A stretch of DNA of 64,000 nucleotides from positions 1 through 64,000 of the forward strand of contig CAAEFE010000137.1 of assembly GCA_900755095.1 (NCBI GenBank), given 5' to 3'. A program made the position numbers and the translations under genes. The notes beneath the pieces are model-generated. The model was not told the origin of the DNA. It ran no database searches and saw only the letters and a program-made list of their open reading frames with translations. Positions 17,956-26,373 of the stretch are shown piece after piece; position 1 is the stretch's first letter; every line of letters begins with the position of its first letter. This DNA comes from an uncultured Bacteroides sp. GTDB taxonomy: Bacteria > Bacteroidota > Bacteroidia > Bacteroidales > Bacteroidaceae.

Positions 17956-20570
17956 TAGGAAGTATGAGAAATAGATATAGTAAGATACTTTGTTTATTGC
18001 TTCTTTTTGCATGTTGCCTGCCACAGGAAGGAAATGCTTTCTGGCCTTTTAAAAAGAAGAAAAAAGAAGATAAGAAGGAAAATCTGACACCATATCAGAA
18101 GCTGTTCAAGAATAAGAAAGTTCAGACAGCACACGGGCTGATGACTATTCATAAGGTGGAAGGGAAAGTGTATGTGGAGTTCCCGGTTGCCATGTTAGGC
18201 CGTGAGATGCTGTTTGCTTCTTCTATTGAAAATACGAGTGACGGTGGTGAAGGAGCTCCCGGACAGTTAGGGGGTACCGACGTACGTTTCCGTTTTGAGA
18301 TGATCGATTCTACTCTTGTGGCACGTATGCCTTTATTGAGTAAGCCGGTAAATACCAGTGGTGATGCTTATATCGCACGTGCGTTGGACAATGCGCATAA
18401 TCCGGGTATTTTCAAAAGCTTTAAGGTATTGGCTTGCACTCCGGATAGTTCTGCACTTGTGGTAGATATGAAGGGATTACTTTTGGAGGGATCTGCTTTT
18501 ACCAAACCTTTCCCTTCGACATCGGCTAACGGATACTATGGATTCGTGTCGCGCGATCATTCTCTGCAATCGGATAAATCTGCTATTTTGGGTGTATCGG
18601 CTTCAGAAAATCATATAAGTGTACGTGAAGAGTTGTCATATACTGTCGACCATACGCTGATGGGAGCATACAATATGTACAAAGACGTACCGTTGACAGC
18701 GGTCGTCACTAAAATGCTTTGTATTCTGCCCGAGGAGCCGATGACTCCTCGCCTGGCTGACTCACGTTTGGGATTGACTACACAATTGAAAAGTGATTAT
18801 TCAGGGGCAACTCAGGAAGTGAAGAGTATACGCTATGCAAAACGTTGGCGTATCGAGCCTTCCGACTCTGCTGCCTATCGCCGTGGCGAGCTGGTTCGGC
18901 CAGTCAAACAACTGGTGTTCTATATCGACAGTCTGATGCCTGTCAAATGGAATCCGTATATCAAGGCTGGTGCGGAATCATGGAATAAGGCATTTGAGAA
19001 GATCGGCTTTAAAGATGTTATTTGTGTGAAAGAATTCCCGAAGAATGACACATTGTTCAATGCAAACAGCTTTGACTGTATGACAATACGTTATTCGGCT
19101 TCTTGGCTGAATTCGGCACAGACAACGATACACTCAGATACACGTACCGGTGAAATATTGAACGCGTCTATTCTGATTAATGCAAATATGATCAGTGTTC
19201 AGTATGCTGACCGTATAGGGGCCACTGTTGCTATTGATCCTCGTGTGCGTACTACTGTTTTCCCGCAGGAGATACAGGGTGAGTTGATTCAGGCTGCTAT
19301 TGCTCAGGCTGTAGGAACCGGATTGGGACTTACAATGAACTGGGGAGCTTCCTGTGCTTATCCGGTGGATTCGTTGCGTTCGGCAAGCTTTACTCAAAAG
19401 TATGGTCTCGCTTCTTCTGTTATGGGAGGCGTAATCATTAATGACGTAGCTACGGAGGAGGATGTTCGTAATGGAGTGTGTTTGGTTAATACAAAGCCTG
19501 GTCCATATGACGAACTGGTGATTAAATATTTATATCAGCCTATCTATGCTTCTTCATTACAGGAAGAAAAAGAGACGTTGGATAGCTGGATTCGTGAACA
19601 TACGGGAGACCCATATTATGCTTATATACGTAATCAGTCACGTTTTGATTCTGATCCTCGTAATAGTCGCGGAAGTCTGGGAGATGACCATTTGAAATCA
19701 TTCGACTATATGCTTCCTAATGTTCGCAAAGGATTTGAGAACTATTATAGTTGGTTTGCCAAGGAAGACCGTGATTTTTTAATGCGCAGACGTGTACACT
19801 CTGCCCTTAGTGAAAGACTGAGCGGGCGTATTTATGCAATACTGAGTTATATTGGCGGTATTTACTTGAATGATATTCGCGAGAAGGATGCGATACCAAG
19901 TTACTCAATGGTAGATCGTGAGAAACAGAAAGCAGCTTTGAGTAAAGCATTGGAACTGGCAAAGAATCTGGATTGGGTGGACGATACCGCTCATTTGAAT
20001 GAATTTGAAATTTCAGATAAGAAGGCTGACCGTTTACGTTTGGATATCTTTAATGGTATTTTCGGACGTCTGCCTTATGTCGAGGTTTGTACAGAACGCT
20101 TCCCGGATGCAGCATATACTGCTTCGGAATATCTGGATGATATCTATGGAATTGTTTGGGAAGGTGTCTTGAAGCATCGTCCGTTGGAGAATTTCGAGAG
20201 AGCACTACAGACAGCGTTTCTGGAAAGTATTATTTCAACATCGACAGCAACTGCGCCTATTGGTAGTTTCAAAGCCTCAAAAACAGGATTTGCGGCTACC
20301 GGCAAACCGGAGATCAATCTGGCTGCTTTGAGAAATGGCGGAAAGGTGGATATGAAGATGTATTCATTGCAAAATGCAGAAGAAGTAGCAGGCTTCTCTT
20401 CAATTCCACCGATCTATACCAACCAGACAAAAATAGCTGCTTACTATTTTGACTTGTTGATGCGTACGAAAGACATGCTCAAGAAAGCAATTTCGACGGC
20501 GCCTGAGGCAGATCGTTCTCATTATGACCTGTTGATCTACCGCATTAATAAAGCTACGGAAATTGAATAA
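17952..20570 (+). CDS. Metalloprotease-like protein with lost zinc site (pseudoenzyme paralog)
   Basis: Full-length 872-residue paralog of the two metalloproteases in this window, with the same order: signal peptide, lysine-rich stretch (KKKKKEDKK), YQKLFKNKKVQTAHGLMTIHK, DUF5117-like domain and DUF4953-like domain. At the zinc site it reads AQAVGTGLGLTMN where the paralogs read HEVGHTLSLMHN or HEIGHTLGLMHN. The three His ligands become Gln452, Thr456 and Met462, and the catalytic Glu becomes Ala453. The surrounding scaffold (PVDSLRSASFTQKYG, the Met-turn Met) is preserved. It cannot work as a normal zinc protease; a binding or regulatory role is possible. The ATG overlaps the previous stop (ATGA), indicating translational coupling. 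The signal peptide ends near FACC, so lipidation is possible. Confidence 0.88.
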   Translation: MIGSMRNRYSKILCLLLLFACCLPQEGNAFWPFKKKKKEDKKENLTPYQKLFKNKKVQTAHGLMTIHKVEGKVYVEFPVAMLGREMLFASSIENTSDGGEGAPGQLGGTDVRFRFEMIDSTLVARMPLLSKPVNTSGDAYIARALDNAHNPGIFKSFKVLACTPDSSALVVDMKGLLLEGSAFTKPFPSTSANGYYGFVSRDHSLQSDKSAILGVSASENHISVREELSYTVDHTLMGAYNMYKDVPLTAVVTKMLCILPEEPMTPRLADSRLGLTTQLKSDYSGATQEVKSIRYAKRWRIEPSDSAAYRRGELVRPVKQLVFYIDSLMPVKWNPYIKAGAESWNKAFEKIGFKDVICVKEFPKNDTLFNANSFDCMTIRYSASWLNSAQTTIHSDTRTGEILNASILINANMISVQYADRIGATVAIDPRVRTTVFPQEIQGELIQAAIAQAVGTGLGLTMNWGASCAYPVDSLRSASFTQKYGLASSVMGGVIINDVATEEDVRNGVCLVNTKPGPYDELVIKYLYQPIYASSLQEEKETLDSWIREHTGDPYYAYIRNQSRFDSDPRNSRGSLGDDHLKSFDYMLPNVRKGFENYYSWFAKEDRDFLMRRRVHSALSERLSGRIYAILSYIGGIYLNDIREKDAIPSYSMVDREKQKAALSKALELAKNLDWVDDTAHLNEFEISDKKADRLRLDIFNGIFGRLPYVEVCTERFPDAAYTASEYLDDIYGIVWEGVLKHRPLENFERALQTAFLESIISTSTATAPIGSFKASKTGFAATGKPEINLAALRNGGKVDMKMYSLQNAEEVAGFSSIPPIYTNQTKIAAYYFDLLMRTKDMLKKAISTAPEADRSHYDLLIYRINKATEIE

Positions 20571-20670
20571 ATCTCTATTACATAAACTCTCTCTTAATTA
20601 ATTTGTCTCTATGAAAACAATATTGTAAGAGATATTTTTAAAGATTTCTTCTATGCAATATTGAGCATTT

Positions 20671-20716
20671 TTCACCCGGGTTTACATTGTCGAATGTAAA
20701 TCCGGGTGAATCTTTT
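20671..20716 (+). terminator. Strong hairpin terminator after the first metalloprotease operon
   Basis: TTCACCCGGGTTTACATT (20671-20688) pairs with 20693-20710 over 18 bases with one wobble, around a GTCG loop, followed by TCTTTT. It lies about 100 bases after the stop of the pseudoenzyme gene and closes the operon. Confidence 0.8.
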
Positions 20717-20808
20717 ATAGGCGGATATCTTTTGGAAAGTACCATACAACTAGATTGCCCGAGAGAAAAATATCAGTCTTTCTGTATAGAACATTATTAT
20801 TTAATTTG

Positions 20809-20816
20809 TATTTTTG
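20809..20816 (+). promoter_or_regulatory. -7 box upstream of the second ECF sigma gene
   Basis: TATTTTTG fits TAnnTTTG, with the predicted start only about 10 bases before the ATG at 20833. No TTG is seen at -33. The short leader argues against the TTG/ATG candidates further upstream as true starts of the sigma gene. Confidence 0.45.
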
Positions 20817-20832
20817 GCGCAAAACTCCCGAA

Positions 20833-21402
20833 ATGACTAACAATGAGATTTCCATAGAACAAATTAATAAGTTGGATGCGGCTGCTTTCCGACTGCTTTA
20901 TAAGAATTATTATAAAGCATTGGTTTGCTATGCAATAACAATTGTCGGAGATTCAGAATCTGCAGAAGATATTGTCCAGGAGTTATTCTCCACTATTTGG
21001 GAGAAAAAGATGTTTTTCCGGTCTCTGGCTTCATTCAGGGTTTATCTGTATAACTCTGTCAGAAATGCTTCCTTGGATTATTTGAAACATAAGGATGTGG
21101 AAGGCAACTATCTTCAGAAGATGCTTGATAGTCATTCCACTACATTTAGGATGGAAGAGGAGGAAGAGGGCTTCTTTAGTGAAGAAGTCTATCGCCAGCT
21201 TCTTCAGACAATTGATGCGCTGCCGGATCGGTGCAGGGAAGTTTTTTTGATGTATATGGAAGGCAAGAAGAACGAGGAGATTGCCACTGCACTCCATGTT
21301 TCTCTTGAAACTGTGAAGACTCAAAAGAAGAGAGCAATGTCCTTCCTTAGAAAAAAATTAGGCTCCTATCATTTTCTATTATTACAAATGTTACTTCCCT
21401 AA
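20833..21402 (+). CDS. ECF RNA polymerase sigma-70 factor (Bacteroides expansion family)
   Basis: A 189-residue alternative sigma factor. Region 2 shows AAFRLLYKNYYKALVCYA, SAEDIVQELFSTIWEKK and FRVYLYNSVRNASLDYL. Region 4 shows PDRCREVFLMYMEGKKNEEIA and ALHVSLETVKTQKKRAMSFL. The frame is open upstream to 20755, but those residues overlap the -7 box and lack family character, so ATG 20833 (MTNNEIS) is chosen. Its likely partner is the FecR protein encoded 200 bases downstream. A terminator separates the two, so sigma and anti-sigma are probably transcribed separately. Confidence 0.92.
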   Translation: MTNNEISIEQINKLDAAAFRLLYKNYYKALVCYAITIVGDSESAEDIVQELFSTIWEKKMFFRSLASFRVYLYNSVRNASLDYLKHKDVEGNYLQKMLDSHSTTFRMEEEEEGFFSEEVYRQLLQTIDALPDRCREVFLMYMEGKKNEEIATALHVSLETVKTQKKRAMSFLRKKLGSYHFLLLQMLLP

Positions 21403-21448
21403 AAAGAAGCATAACACTCAATCCGCTTTACTTGTTAACACCTGTTTG

Positions 21449-21475
21449 CAATGAACAAAATGTTCGTTGTTTTTC
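21449..21475 (+). terminator. Rho-independent terminator after the second sigma gene
   Basis: CAATGAAC (21449-21456) pairs with GTTCGTTG (21462-21469), with one wobble pair and an AAAAT loop, followed by TTTTTC. Confidence 0.6.
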
Positions 21476-21546
21476 TTGATTATTGTACAAAAAGAACGGT
21501 CTTCTAAATAAATAAAGTATCTTTTGAATAAAAAAACTTCAGAATC

Positions 21547-21575
21547 CTGTCCCCCATTTTTTCTTCTTAGTCGTC
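21547..21575 (+). promoter_or_regulatory. Putative ECF sigma promoter before the second fecR
   Basis: CTGTCCCCCATTT (21547-21559) parallels TTGTCACCCATTT before the first fecR. It is followed after about 15 bases from the C run by TCGTC (21571-21575), which could be the -10 part. It lies 26 bases before the fecR ATG. Confidence 0.4.
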
Positions 21576-21600
21576 TTTATTATAAATAACCTGAAATAAT

Positions 21601-22785
21601 ATGATAAAGCGTAAAAGAAGTATAAATTCTATTATCCATGATCAGTTGCTGGGATACGCTTCGGAAGAAGATAAAAAACAGTTGCAGTCATGGCTTGATA
21701 GTTCTCAAGAAAATAGAGAGAACTATGATCGTCTGATGCGTGAGGCTTGTTTGATTGACAGGTATAAACAGTTTGCCCAGGTAGATGAAGCACGTGCTTG
21801 GGAAAGATTTCAGAAAAAGCATTTCTCTATTCGCTCTGCTCGTTGGATCAAAATAGGACGGTATGCGGCTATCTTCTTATTGCCGATAATTGGTTTTGCA
21901 ATATGGTTTTGGACTTTGCGGCTGATGGATTCTCAGCCGGTGATTTCGGATGAAGTTCGTATTGCTATGATCCGGTCGGAGAAGATGGGTAAACAAAAGG
22001 CAACACTGGTTCTGGCAAATGGACAGAAGATGGATTTAAAATCAGTGCCTGCTAAGCCTTTACAGGATTCGGTGGAACAAGTGCCTGTTGCTCAGCCGTC
22101 TGTCCCTGAGACTGATGTGAACGAATCGGAAGAGGTCTCTGTTGTAGAAAATAATAAGTTGAGTACTTATGATGACAGTGAATTTTGGATGACGTTTGAA
22201 GACGGGACCAGAGTGCATCTGAATTATAATACGACATTAAAATATCCACCACATTTTGGTACTACCACTCGCACGGTCTATTTGGATGGGGAGGCCTATT
22301 TTCAGGTAGCCAAGGATAGCAAGCGTCCTTTCCGTGTCATTACGGCGAATGGAGTGGTCAAGCAGTACGGGACAACTTTCAATGTAAATACACATGTGCC
22401 TGGAATAACGAAAGTAGTGCTGGTGAAAGGTTCTGTAAGTGTGCTTCCTAATCAGGGAGGGGAATATAAAATAAAACCGGGGGAATTGGCGGTTCTTCAG
22501 GCTGATACGCAAGATGTACAAATTAGCGTAGTGGATATCGAGCCGTATATCGCATGGAACAGTGGACGTTTTGTTTTTGATAACTGTTCTTTGGAGAGTC
22601 TGATGAATGTAATATCACGTTGGTACAACAAAGATGTCGTATTCGAATCGGAAGATACCAAGAAGATACGTTTTACAGGAGATATTGATCGCTACGGCTC
22701 AATAGAGCCCATATTGAAAGCGATACAGCGGGTGACTCATCTGGAAATGGAAATACAGGGGAAGACCATAATTATAAAGAAATAA
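21601..22785 (+). CDS. FecR-family anti-sigma factor
   Basis: A 394-residue inner-membrane regulator paired with the sigma factor just upstream. The N-terminal sigma-binding part (IHDQLLGYASEEDKKQLQSWL) is followed by a membrane helix near residues 88-108 (RYAAIFLLPIIGFAIWFWTL). The periplasmic FecR domain includes FEDGTRVHLNYNTTLKYP and LDGEAYFQVAKDSKRPFRV. A C-terminal DUF4974-like domain (LESLMNVISRWYNKDVVFES) probably contacts the SusC STN domain. It has the same layout as the first FecR of the window. The next gene, the STN-SusC, starts 33 bases downstream. Confidence 0.92.
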   Translation: MIKRKRSINSIIHDQLLGYASEEDKKQLQSWLDSSQENRENYDRLMREACLIDRYKQFAQVDEARAWERFQKKHFSIRSARWIKIGRYAAIFLLPIIGFAIWFWTLRLMDSQPVISDEVRIAMIRSEKMGKQKATLVLANGQKMDLKSVPAKPLQDSVEQVPVAQPSVPETDVNESEEVSVVENNKLSTYDDSEFWMTFEDGTRVHLNYNTTLKYPPHFGTTTRTVYLDGEAYFQVAKDSKRPFRVITANGVVKQYGTTFNVNTHVPGITKVVLVKGSVSVLPNQGGEYKIKPGELAVLQADTQDVQISVVDIEPYIAWNSGRFVFDNCSLESLMNVISRWYNKDVVFESEDTKKIRFTGDIDRYGSIEPILKAIQRVTHLEMEIQGKTIIIKK

Positions 22786-22806
22786 ACATATTAACTACTA
22801 TTAAAA

Positions 22807-22818
22807 AAGGAGGACGAC
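22807..22818 (+). promoter_or_regulatory. Unusual strong Shine-Dalgarno before the second SusC
   Basis: AAGGAGGACGAC lies immediately before ATG 22819, with GGAGG five bases from the start. Most starts in this window, as is usual in Bacteroides, have only A/T-rich upstream sequence. It supports the ATG at 22819 as the true start. Confidence 0.65.
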
Positions 22819-25800
22819 ATGCAAAAAAAGAGAGCTCGAGAACGCATTATCATGTTTCTCTGTATTATTTCCTTGTTGTTTACACCGGTGTTGGCTGCAT
22901 CGCAATCTAATGCAATGAGGGTATCCTTAGATCTTAAATCTGCAACAGTTAAAGAATTTTTTGATGCTGTAAAAGTACAGACTGGCCTGAACTTTATTTA
23001 TAGTACGGAGCAAGTGAAGAATATGCCTCGTATCACTATTCAGAGCAATAGTCAGCCTATCAGTGAGGTGTTGAACAAAGTGCTGGCAAATACCGGATAC
23101 AGTTATGAGATAGAAGGAAATATTGTAACCATTGTATATCAGCAACCTAAAGAGAATGTCCGCACGGCTACGGGCGTTGTGGTTGATGAGGGAGGGTTGC
23201 CCTTGCCGGGAGCTTATATAAAACTCTCTAAAACGGAGCATTCGACGATAACTGATAATGAAGGTAAGTTTTCTATTAATTTGTTCCATCAGAAAGAGCC
23301 TGTCCTGATTGTCTCGTATTTGGGTATGATTGTACAGGAAGTAAAAGTTGCCAGTACTAAACCCATGACAATCGTGATGAAATCGGATGTAAAGTCAATC
23401 GATGAAGTTGTAGTAACAGGTTATCAGGAGATTGACAGACGCAAGTTGGCAAGCTCCATATCCTCTATAAAGGGAGCTGATCTGATTGGTGGGGAGTATC
23501 TGTCTATTGACAAAATGTTGCAGGGACGCCTGCCGGGTGTTGCCGTGATGAATATGTCATCTACTCCGGGAGCTGCTCCTAAGATTAGAATCAGGGGATC
23601 TTCCTCTATTACAGGAAATAGAGAACCGGTATGGGTAGTCGATGGGATTATTCTGGAAGAACCTGTCAATATCTCTACAGAGGAGCTGAACAGTCCGGAT
23701 AAGATAAATCTGATCGGAAATGCCATCGGTTCGGTCAATCCGGAAGATATTGAACGTGTGGATATTCTGAAAGATGCCAGTGCTACTGCTATCTATGGTA
23801 TCAAAGCGGCCAATGGAGTTATTGTGGTCACTACCAAGCAAGGAAAAAGCCAGAAACCGAGTATCTCGTATACCGCTACATTGGGGATAACAGCTCCTCC
23901 TACTTACGATAAAATGTTTCGGATGAATTCTGCCGACAGAATTGATATGTCTATCGAAATGCAGGAGAGGGGATTATCTTTCGGAAGTTACAAACCTTCG
24001 GATATTGGCTATGAAGGAGCATTGCAACATCTGTGGAATAAGGATATTACCTATCAGGAATTCTTAAACCAGGTGAAGACCCTGAAAGGATTAAATACCG
24101 ACTGGTATGACTTGCTGTTCCGTACAGCATTTACACATCAGCATTCGGTATCCATTACAGGTGGAAATGACCGGAGTAATTATTATATGTCCATGGGATA
24201 TGCGAATAATAACAGTGTGACGATAGGGGAAGGGTTAGAGCGCTATAACGTACTGGCTAAAATAAATACCAGAATTAACCGGAATATACATTTGGGATTA
24301 AAGGTTAGCGGTTCGCTTTCCAAAGCCGAACATCCTCATACTTCCATTGATGTGTATGAGTATGCTTATAATACTTCACGGGCTATTCCACTTCGGACAG
24401 CTTCTAATGAGTTGTATTTCTATGCGAATGAGGCTGGACGTAACGGAGTATTGTCTTACAATATCATGAACGAACTGAATCATACAGGAAACAAGAATGA
24501 TAATTCCGCTATAGATGTAGCTGTCAATCTGGATTGGAAGGTTGCTTCATGGATGAGATTTTCATCTATATTAGGACTGTCCAGAAGCAACGTGACACAA
24601 GAAAACTGGGGTGATGAACAATCATATTATATTTCTTCTATGCGACAAAGTCCCTATGGGAAGATGTTGCCGAATCCCATTGAAGATTCTGAATTTGCAG
24701 AAAGATATTGTCTGCTTCCGTTTGGAGGAGAGTTGATGACGACCAATACACGTAATACTTCTTATACATGGAGAAATAGCCTGTCTTTGATGCAAAGTTT
24801 CGGAAAACATGAAGTTTCCGGAAGTATCGGACAAGAAGTCAGATCTTCAAAATATGACGGATTAAGCTCTACGCAATATGGTTATTTGCCCGAAAGAGGT
24901 AAAAAGTTTGTTGATATTGACCCGACAGTCTGGAAAAGATACGGTGCTTTGGTAAAGAGTCATCCGGATGTGGTGACCGATACAAAGAATAATGTGATTT
25001 CATTATATGCTACGGCTGCTTATGTTTATGACAGTCGCTATATTCTGAACTTCAATATACGTACTGACGGTTCTAATAAGTTCGGTCAGAGCAAGAGCGT
25101 TCGTTTTCTGCCAATATGGTCAGTGTCTACACGATGGAATGTTATCAATGAGAAGTTTATGAAGAACGTCGATTTCCTGAATGATCTGGCAATTCGTGCC
25201 TCATACGGTATACAAGGTAACGTGCATCCGGATCAGACCCCTAACTTGATTGCTAGTTTGGGGACATTGGAATCAATGCCACAGGAGTATATTTCAACAT
25301 TGTATAAGCTGCCGAATAATAAACTGAAGTGGGAAAAAACCAATTCGTATAATATTGCAATCGACTGGGCATTCTGGAATAACAGAATCTATGGATCGCT
25401 TGATGTATATTATAAAAAGGGAGTAGATCAGGTGGTTACGAAAAACGTAGCTCCTTCTACAGGTGCGTCAAGTGTCTCCATTAATGATGGTGATGTTGAG
25501 AATAAAGGTTGGGATTTGGCTGTTTCTTTTGTTCCGATTCAGACCCGGGACTGGATGTGGAGTTTATCATTCAATACAGGTAAAAACTACAATAAAGTGT
25601 TGAATGCCGGGAACTCAGCGATCACTTGGCAAGACTATATCGCAGGAACATTAGTGAGCAATGGCAATGCGATAAATAGTTTCTATTCTTATAAATTTGA
25701 TAAACTGGATGATCAGGGTTTTCCTACATTTAAGGATATTAATGAGAAAGATGAAGAAGGAAATGCTGTGGTTCATTCTTTGCAGGAGATGTATGACCGT

Positions 25801-26367
25801 GCTTTTGTTCTTTCCGGAAAACGTGAACCCGATCTGACCGGTGGATTCTCTACTTATTTGAAATATAAGAATATTACATTTAATGCGTTGTTCTCATTCA
25901 GCTTTGGCAATAAAATGCGCTTGAACGATTTGTATGAGTCCTCTGGACAGCGGCTTCCTTATCCGGACCAGAATATGTCCAGTGAATTTGTGAATCGTTG
26001 GAGAGAGCCGGGTGATGAAGACAGAACCATTATACCGGTTTTATCGGATAAGAGTTTGCAGATCAACGATAAGGATGTGACCTATCGTATTGCGGATAAT
26101 GGATGGGATATGTATAATAAGAGTGATATCCGTGTAGTTTCAGGCAGTTTCCTCAGATGCCGTTCGATGTCTATTCGCTATGATTTTAAACGTGAATGGT
26201 TGAAACCTGTCTATCTGAAAGGAGCAAGTGTCAGCTTTGATATGGGTAATGTATTTGTCATTAAAGATAAAGCGCTGAAGGGCAGAGATCCCGAACAGAT
26301 TGGATTTGGCTCAAGAAGTATACCACCGCAGCGTTCTTACTCACTTCGCTTTAATATTACTCTTTAA
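22819..26367 (+). CDS. SusC/RagA-family TonB-dependent transporter with STN signalling domain
   Basis: A 1182-residue outer-membrane transporter. The signal segment (MFLCIISLLFTPVLA, after a basic MQKKRARERII) is followed by an STN domain near residues 35-105 (VSLDLKSATVKEFFDAVKV, LNFIYSTEQVKN). A carboxypeptidase-D-like domain (TATGVVVDEGGLPLPGAYI), the TonB box and plug (DEVVVTGYQEIDRRK, VDILKDASATAIYGIKAA), and the barrel ending SLRFNITL come next. The STN domain and the preceding FecR gene point to signalling to the ECF factor, as in the first system. Its barrel differs clearly from the first SusC, so the ligand probably differs too. Confidence 0.95.
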   Translation: MQKKRARERIIMFLCIISLLFTPVLAASQSNAMRVSLDLKSATVKEFFDAVKVQTGLNFIYSTEQVKNMPRITIQSNSQPISEVLNKVLANTGYSYEIEGNIVTIVYQQPKENVRTATGVVVDEGGLPLPGAYIKLSKTEHSTITDNEGKFSINLFHQKEPVLIVSYLGMIVQEVKVASTKPMTIVMKSDVKSIDEVVVTGYQEIDRRKLASSISSIKGADLIGGEYLSIDKMLQGRLPGVAVMNMSSTPGAAPKIRIRGSSSITGNREPVWVVDGIILEEPVNISTEELNSPDKINLIGNAIGSVNPEDIERVDILKDASATAIYGIKAANGVIVVTTKQGKSQKPSISYTATLGITAPPTYDKMFRMNSADRIDMSIEMQERGLSFGSYKPSDIGYEGALQHLWNKDITYQEFLNQVKTLKGLNTDWYDLLFRTAFTHQHSVSITGGNDRSNYYMSMGYANNNSVTIGEGLERYNVLAKINTRINRNIHLGLKVSGSLSKAEHPHTSIDVYEYAYNTSRAIPLRTASNELYFYANEAGRNGVLSYNIMNELNHTGNKNDNSAIDVAVNLDWKVASWMRFSSILGLSRSNVTQENWGDEQSYYISSMRQSPYGKMLPNPIEDSEFAERYCLLPFGGELMTTNTRNTSYTWRNSLSLMQSFGKHEVSGSIGQEVRSSKYDGLSSTQYGYLPERGKKFVDIDPTVWKRYGALVKSHPDVVTDTKNNVISLYATAAYVYDSRYILNFNIRTDGSNKFGQSKSVRFLPIWSVSTRWNVINEKFMKNVDFLNDLAIRASYGIQGNVHPDQTPNLIASLGTLESMPQEYISTLYKLPNNKLKWEKTNSYNIAIDWAFWNNRIYGSLDVYYKKGVDQVVTKNVAPSTGASSVSINDGDVENKGWDLAVSFVPIQTRDWMWSLSFNTGKNYNKVLNAGNSAITWQDYIAGTLVSNGNAINSFYSYKFDKLDDQGFPTFKDINEKDEEGNAVVHSLQEMYDRAFVLSGKREPDLTGGFSTYLKYKNITFNALFSFSFGNKMRLNDLYESSGQRLPYPDQNMSSEFVNRWREPGDEDRTIIPVLSDKSLQINDKDVTYRIADNGWDMYNKSDIRVVSGSFLRCRSMSIRYDFKREWLKPVYLKGASVSFDMGNVFVIKDKALKGRDPEQIGFGSRSIPPQRSYSLRFNITL

Positions 26368-26373
26368 TAATGA

